From the NCBI RefSeq assembly GCF_008329535.1, contig NZ_NPKR01000002.1:310001-374000 (forward strand): 64,000 nt of DNA, written 5' to 3'. This document shows positions 46,102-55,576 of the stretch, piece by piece. Within the stretch, counting starts at the first letter, position 1, and each line of letters opens with the position of its first letter. The position numbers were made by a program, and so were the translations under genes. This DNA comes from Mycolicibacterium sp. P1-18. Lineage in GTDB: Bacteria; Actinomycetota; Actinomycetes; Mycobacteriales; Mycobacteriaceae. Below the pieces are notes generated by a model. The model did not search any database, had not been told where the DNA came from, and worked only from the letters and a program-made list of their open reading frames with translations.

Positions 46102-46683
46102 TCACGCGCGCGTGCGGGCGCCGAGGTCGGTGACCCCGGCCGGTGGAAGACCTGCGGCGTGCTCCAGCACCTCGCAGAACGCCTGGACGTGCGGTCCCAG
46201 TTCCAGGTTCGTCGCGGTCCACGAGGCGCGCAGCTCCAGCTGGTGGGCACGCGGCGGTCCGGAGATGTCGCCGTAGCGCACCGACGTCGTCGCCGTCACG
46301 GTGCCGCCCAGGGCGGTGACGTGGTCCTCGTGCTGGGCGAGTGCGTCGACCAGCCAGCTCCACGCCACTTCGGGCAGCAGCGGGTCGACGGCCTCGGTGG
46401 AGTCGAGGTCGGCCTGGATGTAGGCGACCAGGCGCATGGTGCCGTCCCAGGCCTCGGCGCCCTCGGGGTCGTGCAGCAGGATCAGCCGGCCGAAGGCGTC
46501 GCCGTCGGACCGCTCGGGAACCACGGTGGTCTCGGGGTGACGGACTTCGGCGCCGAGGGCATAGCTGTACGGCGCCAGTCGCTGTGGCGGCCGGATCGGG
46601 CCGAGCTCGATCTCGGGCCTGACGGTGGTGGCATTCATTGCCTCCACCGCTGCCCGGAACTGAGCCGGCTCGACGGTGGTCAT
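46102..46683 (-). CDS. DUF3000 protein (Rv2680-like)
   Basis: The 193-residue protein has the DUF3000 pattern: FRAAVEAMNATTVRPEIELGPIRPPQRLAPYSYALGAEV, GRLILLHDPEGAEAWDGTMRLVAYIQAD, and RAHQLELRASWT near the end. It is conserved beside RNase D-like genes in mycobacteria and its function is unknown. ATG 46683 was chosen for the conserved N-terminus. It is divergent from hemE with about 78 bp between starts. Confidence 0.85.
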   Translation of the reverse strand: MTTVEPAQFRAAVEAMNATTVRPEIELGPIRPPQRLAPYSYALGAEVRHPETTVVPERSDGDAFGRLILLHDPEGAEAWDGTMRLVAYIQADLDSTEAVDPLLPEVAWSWLVDALAQHEDHVTALGGTVTATTSVRYGDISGPPRAHQLELRASWTATNLELGPHVQAFCEVLEHAAGLPPAGVTDLGARTRA

Positions 46684-46761
46684 GGGGTTTGACGCTAGCC
46701 GATTCGGGAACCGGGCAGCGAAGGCGCGCCGAAGCGTGACTGCATGGCAGCATGGGAGTCG

Positions 46762-47823
46762 ATGAGTACCCGTCGTGACCTGCCCGAGTCGCCCTATCTG
46801 ACCGCGGCCGCAGGCCGTAAACCCAGCCGTGTGCCCGTGTGGTTCATGAGGCAGGCCGGCCGATCGTTGCCCGAGTACCGGGCGCTGCGAGCAAAGAACA
46901 CGATGATGCAGGCGTGCTTCGACGCCGAGCTGATCACCGAGATCACCTTGCAGCCGGTGCGTCGACATGGCGTCGACGCGGCGATCCTGTTCTCCGACAT
47001 CGTGGTACCGCTGCGCGCGGCGGGCGTCGACGTCGACATCGTCCCCGACGTCGGCCCGGTCATCGCCAACCCCATCCGGACCGCCGCCGACGTCACGACG
47101 TTGACTCCGCTCGACCGTGACGCGGTCGCGCCCGTGGCCGACGCGGTGTCGTCGTTGACCGCAGCGTTGGGCGACGTGCCGCTGATCGGCTTCGCCGGCG
47201 CGCCCTTCACCCTGGCCTCCTACCTGGTGGAGGGCGGTCCCAGCCGCAACCACGAACGCACCAAGGCGATGATGCTCGGCGAGTCCGAGACCTGGCACGC
47301 CTTGATGACGGCCTTGACCGACGTGACCATCGGGTTCCTCAAGACCCAGCTGGACGCCGGCGTCGACGCCATTCAGCTGTTCGATTCGTGGGCGGGGACG
47401 CTGTCGCTGGCCGACTACCGGACCTACGTGCTGCCGCACAGCGCGCGGGTGTTCGAGACCCTTGCCCCCGAGGGTGTGCCCATGACGCACTTCGGGGTCG
47501 GCACGGCGGAGTTGTTGGGCGCGATGTCGGAAGCGGTGTCGGTGGGGGACGAGCCCGTGGTCGGGGTCGACTGGCGGACGTCGCTGACCGACGCCGCCGG
47601 ACGCGTGCGCCCGGGCTGTGCCCTGCAGGGCAACCTGGACCCGGTGGTGCTGCTGGCCGGCTGGCCGGTGGTCGAGCGGGCGGTCCGCAACGTGGTCGAA
47701 GACGGCCGACGCGCCGTCGACGCCGGTGCCACCGGCCACGTCTTCAACCTGGGTCACGGTGTCCTTCCGCCCACCGACCCCGGCGTCATCACCGAGGCGG
47801 TGGCGCTGGTGCACGCGTTGTGA
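46762..47823 (+). CDS. hemE: Uroporphyrinogen decarboxylase
   Basis: HemE removes four carboxyl groups from uroporphyrinogen III to give coproporphyrinogen III. The 353-residue protein has the family signatures [20 protein letters not shown] near residue 24, [16 protein letters not shown], and [22 protein letters not shown] 46762 follows GGGAG by normal spacing; ATG 46744 is less likely. The stop overlaps the start of hemY (GTGA), so translation is coupled. Confidence 0.96.
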   Translation: MSTRRDLPESPYLTAAAGRKPSRVPVWFMRQAGRSLPEYRALRAKNTMMQACFDAELITEITLQPVRRHGVDAAILFSDIVVPLRAAGVDVDIVPDVGPVIANPIRTAADVTTLTPLDRDAVAPVADAVSSLTAALGDVPLIGFAGAPFTLASYLVEGGPSRNHERTKAMMLGESETWHALMTALTDVTIGFLKTQLDAGVDAIQLFDSWAGTLSLADYRTYVLPHSARVFETLAPEGVPMTHFGVGTAELLGAMSEAVSVGDEPVVGVDWRTSLTDAAGRVRPGCALQGNLDPVVLLAGWPVVERAVRNVVEDGRRAVDAGATGHVFNLGHGVLPPTDPGVITEAVALVHAL

Positions 47824-49175
47824 GTCCGGCGTATTGCGTTGTCGGAGGCGGCATTTCGGGTCTGGTCGCCGCCCTCCGGCTTCGCGTCGCGGCGGGTCCC
47901 GACGCGTCGGTCACGTTGTTCGACCCGGCCGACCGCCTCGGCGGGGTGTTGCGCACCGAGCGCGTCGGCGGTCAGTCGGTGGACGTCGGGGCCGAGGCCT
48001 TCGTCGCTCGGCGTCCCGAAGTGACGGCGCTCATGGCCGAACTGGGCCTGGCCGACCGCCGGATCGGCACCACCGGGGTACGCCCGCTGATCTTCAGCGA
48101 GGGCCGCCTGCACGAGATGCCGCAGGGCACGCTGCAGGGCATCCCCGCCCAGGCGTCCTCGATGGCCGGGCTCGTCGACGACGCGACCGTGGCGCGGATC
48201 GCCGACGAACGCTCGCGGCCGTTCGCGTGGCGCTCCGGCGCGGATCCCACCGTCGCGGAGCTGATCGGCGACCGCTTCGGTCCGCAGGTGGTCACGCGTT
48301 CGGTCGACCCGCTGCTGGCGGGGGTCTACGCCGGTTCGTCGGCGACCATCGGCCTTCGAGCTGCCGCTCCGACGCTGGCGGCCGCCCTGGATCGTGGGGC
48401 CCGCTCTCTGACGGACGCGGTCCGGGACGCGCTTCCCCCGCCGATGCCCGGATCGGTGTTCGGGGCGGTCGACGGCGGCTACGCGGTGCTGCTCGACGCG
48501 CTGGTGCGCCACGCGGCCGTCGACTGGGTGCACGTCGGTGTCACGCGGGTCGACCGGGACGCCCGGGGGTGGAATCTGGTCGACGACGAGGGCGGTCACT
48601 GGCACGCCGACGGCGTGGTGCTCGCCGTGCCGGCCCCCCGGCTGCCCACGCTCATCGGTGGCGTCGCCCCGAGATCCGCCGCGGCGGCGCGGCGCATCCA
48701 GACCGCGTCGTCGGCACTGGTCGTCCTCGCCCTGCCGGGGGGAACCCCCTTGCCGGAACAGTCGGGCGTGCTGGTCGCCGGCGGCGAACGGCTCCACTCG
48801 AAGGCGATGACCCTGACGTCGCGCAAGTGGGGTCGGCGGGGCAGCGTGGAGTTGGTGCGGCTGTCTTTTGGTCGCGCCGGCGACTCCGTCGCGCGCGACG
48901 TCGGTGACGAGGATCTGCTCGCCTGGGCCGCCGAGGACCTGTCGACGGTGTTCGGCGTGACGTCGGAGCCGGTGGACTGTCACGTGCAGCGCTGGATGGA
49001 CGCCCTGCCGCAATACGGACCCGGGCACGCCGCGCTGGTCGCCGAATTGCGGTCGGGTCTGCCCCCGACGCTGGTGGTCGCCGGGGCCTACCTGGACGGC
49101 ATCGGCGTCCCCGCCTGTGTGGGCTCTGCCACCAGGGCGGCAGCGGCGTTGACCACCTCGGGCGTGGCACGATAG
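47820..49175 (+). CDS. hemY: Coproporphyrinogen III oxidase (HemY/CgoX type)
   Basis: This 451-residue flavoprotein should oxidise coproporphyrinogen III to coproporphyrin III in the Gram-positive coproporphyrin-dependent branch, although it is often named protoporphyrinogen oxidase. It has the FAD motif [32 protein letters not shown] and the C-terminal substrate region ending with [24 protein letters not shown] 47820 overlaps the hemE stop. hemQ follows 5 bp behind, so hemE-hemY-hemQ form one operon. Confidence 0.93.
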   Translation: MSPAYCVVGGGISGLVAALRLRVAAGPDASVTLFDPADRLGGVLRTERVGGQSVDVGAEAFVARRPEVTALMAELGLADRRIGTTGVRPLIFSEGRLHEMPQGTLQGIPAQASSMAGLVDDATVARIADERSRPFAWRSGADPTVAELIGDRFGPQVVTRSVDPLLAGVYAGSSATIGLRAAAPTLAAALDRGARSLTDAVRDALPPPMPGSVFGAVDGGYAVLLDALVRHAAVDWVHVGVTRVDRDARGWNLVDDEGGHWHADGVVLAVPAPRLPTLIGGVAPRSAAAARRIQTASSALVVLALPGGTPLPEQSGVLVAGGERLHSKAMTLTSRKWGRRGSVELVRLSFGRAGDSVARDVGDEDLLAWAAEDLSTVFGVTSEPVDCHVQRWMDALPQYGPGHAALVAELRSGLPPTLVVAGAYLDGIGVPACVGSATRAAAALTTSGVAR

Positions 49176-49180
49176 CGGGT

Positions 49181-49873
49181 ATGGCAAAGCTCGACTACGA
49201 CACCCTCAACTCCATGACGAGATACATGATGATCTCGGTGTTCGCGGTGCGGCCGGAGGAACTGGGCGAGGATCGCGCGGCCGTCGTCGACGAGACCGCG
49301 ACGTTCCTCAAACAGCAGGAGGAGCACGGCGTCGTGGTCCGCGGCGTGTACGACGTGGCGGGCTTCCGGGCCGACGCCGACTACATGATCTGGACGCACG
49401 CCGAGCGGGTCGAGGACCTGCAGAAGACGTACTCGTCGTTCCGGCGGACGCCGCTGGGCGTGGTCAGCGAGCCGGTGTGGAGCGTGGTGGCGTTGCACCG
49501 CCCCGCGGAGTTCAACAAGAGCCACGTGCCGGCGTTCATCGCGGGCGAGGATCCCGGCGACTACGTGTGCGTCTACCCCTTCGTCCGCTCCCTGGAGTGG
49601 TACCTGCTGCCCGACGACGAACGCCGCAAGATGCTCGTCGAGCACGGCATGGCGGGCCGCGAATATCCCGACGTGCGCGCCAACACGGTGCCCGCCTTCG
49701 CGCTCGGCGACTACGAGTGGATCCTGGCCTTCGAAGGGCCGGACCTCGGCCGCATCGTCGAGCTGATGTGGAAGCTGCGCTACACCGACGCCCGCCGGCA
49801 CGTGCGCGAGGAGACGCCGTTCTTCACGGGTCCACGCGTCGGCGTCGAGGAGCTCGTCGCCCGACTGCCCTAG
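49181..49873 (+). CDS. hemQ: Coproheme decarboxylase HemQ (ChdC)
   Basis: HemQ converts iron-coproporphyrin III to heme b using hydrogen peroxide. The 230-residue protein is of the chlorite-dismutase-like fold: [29 protein letters not shown], then [16 protein letters not shown] with the catalytic Tyr, and [21 protein letters not shown] with the proximal His. The true chlorite-dismutase distal Arg context is not seen, as usual for HemQ. It completes the heme operon with hemE and hemY. Iron insertion (hemH) is not in this window. Confidence 0.94.
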   Translation: MAKLDYDTLNSMTRYMMISVFAVRPEELGEDRAAVVDETATFLKQQEEHGVVVRGVYDVAGFRADADYMIWTHAERVEDLQKTYSSFRRTPLGVVSEPVWSVVALHRPAEFNKSHVPAFIAGEDPGDYVCVYPFVRSLEWYLLPDDERRKMLVEHGMAGREYPDVRANTVPAFALGDYEWILAFEGPDLGRIVELMWKLRYTDARRHVREETPFFTGPRVGVEELVARLP

Positions 49874-49883
49874 ATTGCCACTA

Positions 49884-49899
49884 GTTTGCTAGCTTCGCC
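49884..49899 (+). repeat. Direct repeat copy 1, upstream of the GGDEF-EAL gene
   Basis: GTTTGCTAGCTTCGCC, matched at 15 of 16 positions by the copy at 49973-49988. It contains the palindrome GCTAGC. Confidence 0.6.
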
Positions 49900-49972
49900 G
49901 GCCGTCGTCCCGCATCCGTCAAATGTCCGTCTAGGTCAATTTTTGGCACATCCGGTTCCATACCCTTTCCCT

Positions 49973-49988
49973 GTTTGCTAGCATCGCC
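49973..49988 (+). repeat. Direct repeat copy 2, overlapping the GGDEF-EAL promoter
   Basis: GTTTGCTAGCATCGCC lies 89 bp from copy 1. Within it TAGCAT at 49979-49984 is a likely -10, with its last base 6 nt before ATG 49991, so the mRNA may be leaderless. The overlap suggests a regulator site. Confidence 0.6.
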
Positions 49989-49990
49989 CG

Positions 49991-52309
49991 ATGGGGAAGA
50001 CCACGCTCGTAGTGGGGGCAGCGGCCGTGGTGGCAGCCGTGCTTTCGGTGTGGACGATCGTCGACTGGGACGTCGAACCCACCGTCACCGTCGTGTCTAA
50101 CGCGGCCAGCGTGTTGTTCGCTGTGTTCGCCACGGCGTGCGCCGTGCGTGCCGCCGTGCACGCCACCGGTCGCAAGCGGCTCGCCTGGCTGAGCATCGGC
50201 ATCGGTGTGGGCGGCTGGGTCGCCGGCTCGCTCGTGTGGGGCTATCTCGAGATGGCCACCGACGTACCGCCGTTCCCGTCGCTCGCCGACGCCGGCTACC
50301 TGATGTTCCCGGTGGGAGCATGCATCGGACTGGCGGTGTATCCCGTCGGGCACGTGGGTCATTCACGCACCCGGTTGGTGCTCGACGGGCTGATCGCGGC
50401 CGCGGCACTGTTCCAGATCTCGTGGGTGCTGGTGCTGCGCGACGCGTACGAGGCCGACGGCGGCGACCGCTTCGCGTTCTGGTTGTCGCTGGCCTACCCC
50501 GTGGGCGACGTCGTCGTCATCACCGTGGCGGTGCTCGTCCAGACCCGGGCGCGAGCCGGGCAGCGGCGGACCACGACGTTCCTGACCGGCGGTGCCATCG
50601 TGATGGCGCTGGCGGACAGTGGCTTCGTCTACCTCTCCGCGGCCGGGCAGTACGACTACCAGATCGGGCGACTGGCAGACGCCGGCTACCTCGTGGCTCT
50701 GCTGCTCATCGGGGCGGCGGCGCTCCTGGCCGTGGACGAGGGCGCGACGGAGTCGACGACGTTGCGCGTGCCGTCGCGATGGGCGTTGTGCCTGCCGTAC
50801 GTTCCGATCGCCATCGCGGCTGCGGTGTGCGCACCGCACAATCTGCAGCAGCCGGGCATGGCGGCGCTCTTCTTCTCGACGGCGGTGCTCGTCGTGGCGG
50901 TGCTGCTGCGGCAGTTCTTCGTGGTCCGCGAGAATCGCCGGCTGCTGGATCTGGTCGCCGAGCAGGCGTTGCGCGACCCGCTGACCGGGTTGGCCAACCG
51001 CGCGCTGTTCAACGACCGACTGTCGCACGCCATGCAGTTGCACGCGCGCGACCACCTGCCGGTGGCCGTGTTGTCGTTGGACCTCGACGACTTCAAGCTC
51101 GTCAACGACAACCTGGGCCACCCGGCGGGCGACCAGCTGCTGGTGCTCGCGGCTCAACGGATCCTCGGGTGTGTCCGCGCCGGCGACACGGTGGCCCGGG
51201 TGGGGGGTGACGAGTTCGCGGTGCTGTTGGAGGGCAAGACCGAACACTCGCGACAGGTGGCACGACGGCTGATGGCCTCGTTCGACGACCAGTTCGTCAT
51301 CGACGGTCACGACCTGTTGCTGCGTCCCAGCATCGGACTCGCCGTGGCGAGCGGTGACGACACCGACGTCTCGGCCGAAGCCCTGCTGAAGCACGCCGAT
51401 CTGGCGATGTACTCCGCCAAGCGGTCGCGCACCGGCGGGGTGCACACCTTCGACCCGGAGATGGCGCGGACCCGGCCCGTGGGGACCGGCAAGGTGGGCA
51501 ACGCGGGCACCAGCACGGTGCGTCTGTTGGGCCAGCTGCGCAACACGATCGACCACGCCGGCCTCAGCCTGGTCTACCAACCCAAGTTCGGGCTTCACGA
51601 CGGCGGATTCGCCGGCGTGGAGGCGTTGGTCCGCTGGCCGCATCCCGAGCGCGGACTGCTGGGCCCGGACCAGTTCCTACCCCTGGTCCGGGAATTCGGG
51701 CTGATGCGGTCGCTCACCGACCTGGTGATCGAGCAGGCGCTCGACGACGTGGCCCGATGGGAGGCCAAGGGTGTCCGAGTGCCCGTGGCCGTCAACATGT
51801 TCGCACCGTCGCTGTGCGACCTGGAGCTGCCGGACCGGATCTCGCAGTCGCTCGACGCGCGCGACCTCGCCCCCGACCTGTTGACCATCGAGATCACCGA
51901 AGACCTGCTGCTCGACGACGTCGACCGCACCCGCCAGGTACTCGACTCGATCCGGGGACGCGGAACCCGGGTCGCTATCGACGACTTCGGCAGCGGCTAC
52001 TCGGCCCTCGGGTACCTGTGCGAGTTGCCCATCGACGAGGTCAAGCTCGACCGCCAGTTCATCGCACCGATCCTGGAGGACGCGCGGGCGGCGGCGGTGG
52101 TCCGCGCCATGGTGGACCTGGCGCACGAGCTCGGCATGACGGTCGTCGCCGAGGGCGTGGAGAACGACGCGACCACGACGATGCTGCGCGACTACGGCTG
52201 CGACGTCGCGCAGGGATTCCACTTCAGCCCGCCGCTCGCCGGCGCCGAACTGTGCGACCTGCTGCGCAGGTTCACGCCGAGGGAACCAGCTTCATCGAAA
52301 TCGAGTTGA
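49991..52309 (+). CDS. Membrane-bound c-di-GMP enzyme with GGDEF and EAL domains
   Basis: The 772-residue protein has a membrane sensor region of about nine helices (residues 5-310), a GGDEF cyclase domain with intact GGDEF near residue 405 and an inhibitory RxxD site (RAGD) five residues before it, and an EAL phosphodiesterase domain with EALVRW near residue 543, NMFAPSL, EITEDLL, AIDDFGSGYSALGYL, KLD and AEGVEN. All catalytic residues I can check in both domains are kept, so it may both make and break c-di-GMP. ATG 49991 is probably leaderless. It stands between hemQ and msrB, where H37Rv has another gene. Its 3' end overlaps that of msrB by 38 bp. Confidence 0.92.
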   Translation: MGKTTLVVGAAAVVAAVLSVWTIVDWDVEPTVTVVSNAASVLFAVFATACAVRAAVHATGRKRLAWLSIGIGVGGWVAGSLVWGYLEMATDVPPFPSLADAGYLMFPVGACIGLAVYPVGHVGHSRTRLVLDGLIAAAALFQISWVLVLRDAYEADGGDRFAFWLSLAYPVGDVVVITVAVLVQTRARAGQRRTTTFLTGGAIVMALADSGFVYLSAAGQYDYQIGRLADAGYLVALLLIGAAALLAVDEGATESTTLRVPSRWALCLPYVPIAIAAAVCAPHNLQQPGMAALFFSTAVLVVAVLLRQFFVVRENRRLLDLVAEQALRDPLTGLANRALFNDRLSHAMQLHARDHLPVAVLSLDLDDFKLVNDNLGHPAGDQLLVLAAQRILGCVRAGDTVARVGGDEFAVLLEGKTEHSRQVARRLMASFDDQFVIDGHDLLLRPSIGLAVASGDDTDVSAEALLKHADLAMYSAKRSRTGGVHTFDPEMARTRPVGTGKVGNAGTSTVRLLGQLRNTIDHAGLSLVYQPKFGLHDGGFAGVEALVRWPHPERGLLGPDQFLPLVREFGLMRSLTDLVIEQALDDVARWEAKGVRVPVAVNMFAPSLCDLELPDRISQSLDARDLAPDLLTIEITEDLLLDDVDRTRQVLDSIRGRGTRVAIDDFGSGYSALGYLCELPIDEVKLDRQFIAPILEDARAAAVVRAMVDLAHELGMTVVAEGVENDATTTMLRDYGCDVAQGFHFSPPLAGAELCDLLRRFTPREPASSKSS

Positions 52310-52679
52310 TGCAGTACCGCTGGTCGGTCGGGGTCGGGTAACCCTCGCCCTCGAAGACGTGCCCGAGGTGGCTGTGGCAGTTGGCGCACAGCACTTCGAC
52401 GCGGTGCATGCCACCGGAGTCGTCGGTCTTCAAGATGACGGCGTCCGAATCGGCGGGATCGAAGAAAGACGGCCAGCCGCAATGGGATTCGAACTTCTCG
52501 GTGCTGCGGAAGATCTCGGCGCCGCAGGCCCGGCACTGGTAGACGCCCTCGGTCTTGGTGTCGGTGTACTCACCGACGAACGGGCGCTCGGTACCGGCCT
52601 GACGCAGCACGGCGAACTCCTGGGGCGAGAGCTTCGTGCGCCATTCGTCGTCGGTCAGCTGAACTTTCGGAGCGGTCAT
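52272..52679 (-). CDS. msrB: Peptide-methionine (R)-S-oxide reductase MsrB
   Basis: MsrB repairs the R form of oxidised methionine. The 135-residue protein has the zinc site CRAC...CANC, the family core FESHCGWPSFFDPA and HLGHVFEGEGYPTPTDQRYCINSISMKL with the catalytic Cys. The second Cys (in SHCGW) is present as possible resolving residue. ATG 52679 overlaps the stop of aftC (TGATG), so translation is coupled; GTG 52682 is also in frame. Confidence 0.96.
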   Translation of the reverse strand: MTAPKVQLTDDEWRTKLSPQEFAVLRQAGTERPFVGEYTDTKTEGVYQCRACGAEIFRSTEKFESHCGWPSFFDPADSDAVILKTDDSGGMHRVEVLCANCHSHLGHVFEGEGYPTPTDQRYCINSISMKLVPSA

Positions 52680-53962
52680 CACTCCACGCTAGCGCGGTCG
52701 CGATCCGTCGTCATCCATCGCGGGTCGATGCCGTCGTCCAGCCTGCCGTCGGCCTTGGCGTCCAGATAGCGGAAGTACAGCACGCAGAACACGACGATCA
52801 ACATCAGCGACCACCCGTAGGTGATCTTCATGTACTCCAGGAAGCGGCCGGTCGTCGGCCAGTGGATCAGGAGCCAGCGGTCCATCGTCATGAAGCCGTA
52901 GATGGCCAGCCACGCCGGCCAGTTTCGGATCACCGAGTTCGGCAGCACCACCGACATCAGGAACGGGAACAGCATCATCGAGTAGTAGCCCTGGCCGAGC
53001 GAGGTCACCAGGAAGGTCGCGATCAACAGCACCCCGGACGACGTCACCATCCAGAACAGCGGGTCGCGCTGCCGGTAGTAGCGGTAGAGCAGCCACAAAC
53101 TGCCGAGCGCCAGCGCCAGGAAGACCACCCGCAGCAGTAGGATCAGCCACGACGGCAGGCCGTAGTAGATCCCGTTGCCCTGGATCGAGCTGTTGAAGTA
53201 GTCGCGCACCGAGAAGATGTAGGGCACGGTGTTGCGCACGAACCCCATGGGGTCGCTGACCAAGGGCCACGCCGCGACGTTGAACACCAGCGGCACCCCG
53301 AACGCGGGCACCAGCGGACGCCACTGCCGGTTGAGCACCGGAAGCAGCAGCAGTGGCGCCAGGGACGGTTTGACCACCAGCGTCAGCCCGATGGCGGCTC
53401 CGGCGAGCCACTCGTGGTTGACCTTGCCGCTCAGCAGCCATCGCAGGAACAGCACCTCGCCCAAGAGGACGCAGCCGTTGATGTTGGTGAACACCAGCGT
53501 GCTGGTGACGCTCTCGGTGCAGAACATCGCCAGGAGCAGGGCAGGGGCGGCCACCGAGGCCAGCGTGAAGTTGAACAGTCGCAACAGGAAGTAGGCGGCC
53601 AGGAGGATCGCGATGGCGTTGACGGTGATGAACCAGTACCGCGACGCGTCGACCTTGAAGTAGGCGAACGGCGCGAGAAGCAGCGTGCCGCCGGGGGGAT
53701 ACAGGTAGTGGGGGTCGACCTGGTCGAAGTGTTCGTTGTAGATGTCGAGTCCACGACGGAAGTTCGACACCGCGCGGTAGACGGGGCCGAAGTCGTCGGT
53801 GATGTAGCCGTTGGTCGCCAGGACGTAGCTGCGGTGGGCGATCGACAGGATGGCCACCGGCCACAGCACCGACCGCAGAACGTGCGCGACATTCGGCGGT
53901 GAGGTGCGGGGTCGGAATGCGTTCGTCAACGTCTCGGGTACCGCCACCAGCGCACCGTACAC
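52679..53962 (-). CDS. aftC: Arabinofuranosyltransferase AftC
   Basis: AftC adds alpha-1,3-arabinofuranosyl branches to arabinogalactan and lipoarabinomannan using decaprenyl-phospho-arabinose at the membrane. The 427-residue protein has about ten transmembrane helices and the GT-C signature TDDFGPVYRAVSNFRRGLDI near residue 44, with the catalytic acidic pair; YLYPPGGTLL and PSLAPLLLLPVLNRQW are conserved. GTG 53962 (VYGALVAVPE) aligns with the M. tuberculosis start as I recall it. The gene is in one direction with the protease-like and msrB genes and probably in one operon. Confidence 0.93.
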   Translation of the reverse strand: MYGALVAVPETLTNAFRPRTSPPNVAHVLRSVLWPVAILSIAHRSYVLATNGYITDDFGPVYRAVSNFRRGLDIYNEHFDQVDPHYLYPPGGTLLLAPFAYFKVDASRYWFITVNAIAILLAAYFLLRLFNFTLASVAAPALLLAMFCTESVTSTLVFTNINGCVLLGEVLFLRWLLSGKVNHEWLAGAAIGLTLVVKPSLAPLLLLPVLNRQWRPLVPAFGVPLVFNVAAWPLVSDPMGFVRNTVPYIFSVRDYFNSSIQGNGIYYGLPSWLILLLRVVFLALALGSLWLLYRYYRQRDPLFWMVTSSGVLLIATFLVTSLGQGYYSMMLFPFLMSVVLPNSVIRNWPAWLAIYGFMTMDRWLLIHWPTTGRFLEYMKITYGWSLMLIVVFCVLYFRYLDAKADGRLDDGIDPRWMTTDRDRASVE

Positions 53963-53982
53963 CGGCCGCGACGGGCGTCGAG

Positions 53983-55551
53983 CTAGGCGGGGCAGTACGT
54001 GTCGGTCTCGGGAACCTTGCCGGTGCCGAGGTAGGACAGCACGGGCGGAACGGCGCACGTGGAGTAGATGCTGGCACCGTGGCCGACGCCCTGCCACATC
54101 ACGCGGCGGTTCGCCGCGCCGGAGTTGATGATCGTCGCCGCGACGGCGGCCACGCCCTCGTTGCCGACGATCGGGTCGTTCTGCACGCCGAGCAGCAGCA
54201 CCGGAATCTTGAGGTTCTGCGGGTCCGGTGGTGTCGAACCACTGGGCCAGGCAAGGCAATTGACCATGTCGAGGGCGCCGACGGTGCCGAACTCGGGGTA
54301 GAGCTTGCCCCATTCGACCACCAGTTCGCGCACCCGGTCGGGGGTCGGGCGGTTGAGCGCGTCGCTGCAGCCGTTGACGAACTGGCCGTCGGTTTCACGT
54401 TCGGCCTGGGCGTCGTTGATCAGCGCGTTGAGTCCGGCGACGTCACCGTCGCGGGCGGCGGCGAGGGTGGTGGCCAGCGCCGCGGTCGACGCCACGAAGT
54501 CGCCACGGGGGAACGCCAGGGCGGTGGCGATGGCGTCGGTGAGCGCGGCCACCGAGGCCCCGGCGGGGCCGGTGCCCTGGCGGGCGGCGGCGAGCATGGC
54601 GTCGACGGCGCCCTTCGGGTCGGGCCCCAGCGCGCACGACGAGGCGACGCATTGGGAGACGAACGCGTTGAGCGCCGCCTGCTGGCCCTTGACCTTCTGT
54701 TCCGCTCTGGCTTCGGCGGCGATGCCGAGCGGCAACGGTGAGTCGAGGACCAGCCGCGACACCTTGTTCGGGTGCGAGCCGGCGTACGCGAGGGCGACCT
54801 GGGCGCCGTTGCCGACGCCGAGCAGCGCCAGGGTGGGGACGTCCCAGGTGCTGCGCAAGCGCTCGAGATCCTCGGCGGCGTGGGCGTTGTCGTAGGAGGA
54901 GTCACCGGGTGCGATGGCGTCGGTGCAACTCTGCGTGGCCGTCTGGACGATCGCGGTCAGATTGGCGACGGGATCGTTGCCCGCGGCGAACTGGGCCTGG
55001 TCGAGCATCTCCTGGCGGCTGTAGAGGTCGCGGCAGTCCAGGGCACCCGACAGGCCGACGCCGCGACGGTCGACCGCGACGATCGGATTGGTCTTCAGCA
55101 CGTCGGCGCCGCCGCGGGACAGCCACACCGGCAGTTGCGTCGAGGACGGCAGGTCGCTGCCGGTCGTCATCACCAACGGCCCGGCGTCGGCGGGCGTGGC
55201 CGCCGACTTGGCGCGGACCACGCCGATGGTGAGCGTTCCGGTGGCGCCGTTGATCGAGTCGACGTCGGCGTCGTAGGTGGCGCAGTCCAGGCTCACCCCG
55301 GGGACGGGGGCGACGGCGGCCTGGGAGAACGTCCGCGCGGTGCAGTCCTGCCACGTCAGGTCGTTCTTGGGGGCCTCGACGGCGGGTGGCCCCGCCACGG
55401 CGGGCGTGGTCTCGGGTGCGCCCTGCGGTCCCGCGCCCGTGTCGGTGGCGAAGCGGGGGTTGGCGGCGAGTCCCGGCGAGCACCCGGCCAGGACGACAGC
55501 CGCGACGGCGGGCAGACAGAGGGCCCTGAGCAGCTGACGATCCCGACGCAT
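53983..55551 (-). CDS. Secreted alpha/beta hydrolase of the TAP-like tripeptidyl-aminopeptidase family, serine missing (Rv2672-like)
   Basis: The 522-residue product is a lipoprotein by sequence: hydrophobic start with lipobox VLAGC near residue 23, then a Pro/Ala linker and an alpha/beta hydrolase domain with a C-terminal TAP-like extension. It aligns with secreted proteases of the Rv2672/CaeA group. The acidic residue (VQNDPIVGNEG) and base (GVGHGASIYS) are visible, but the nucleophile elbow that should read GxSxG is GVGNG (ALLGVGNGAQVALAYA), so the catalytic serine is absent. The protein may be a binding or structural one, or use another residue. It lies between ribD and aftC on the same strand. 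Confidence 0.85.
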   Translation of the reverse strand: MRRDRQLLRALCLPAVAAVVLAGCSPGLAANPRFATDTGAGPQGAPETTPAVAGPPAVEAPKNDLTWQDCTARTFSQAAVAPVPGVSLDCATYDADVDSINGATGTLTIGVVRAKSAATPADAGPLVMTTGSDLPSSTQLPVWLSRGGADVLKTNPIVAVDRRGVGLSGALDCRDLYSRQEMLDQAQFAAGNDPVANLTAIVQTATQSCTDAIAPGDSSYDNAHAAEDLERLRSTWDVPTLALLGVGNGAQVALAYAGSHPNKVSRLVLDSPLPLGIAAEARAEQKVKGQQAALNAFVSQCVASSCALGPDPKGAVDAMLAAARQGTGPAGASVAALTDAIATALAFPRGDFVASTAALATTLAAARDGDVAGLNALINDAQAERETDGQFVNGCSDALNRPTPDRVRELVVEWGKLYPEFGTVGALDMVNCLAWPSGSTPPDPQNLKIPVLLLGVQNDPIVGNEGVAAVAATIINSGAANRRVMWQGVGHGASIYSTCAVPPVLSYLGTGKVPETDTYCPA

Positions 55552-55576
55552 GGGGACCACATTAGCGATCGGCGAG

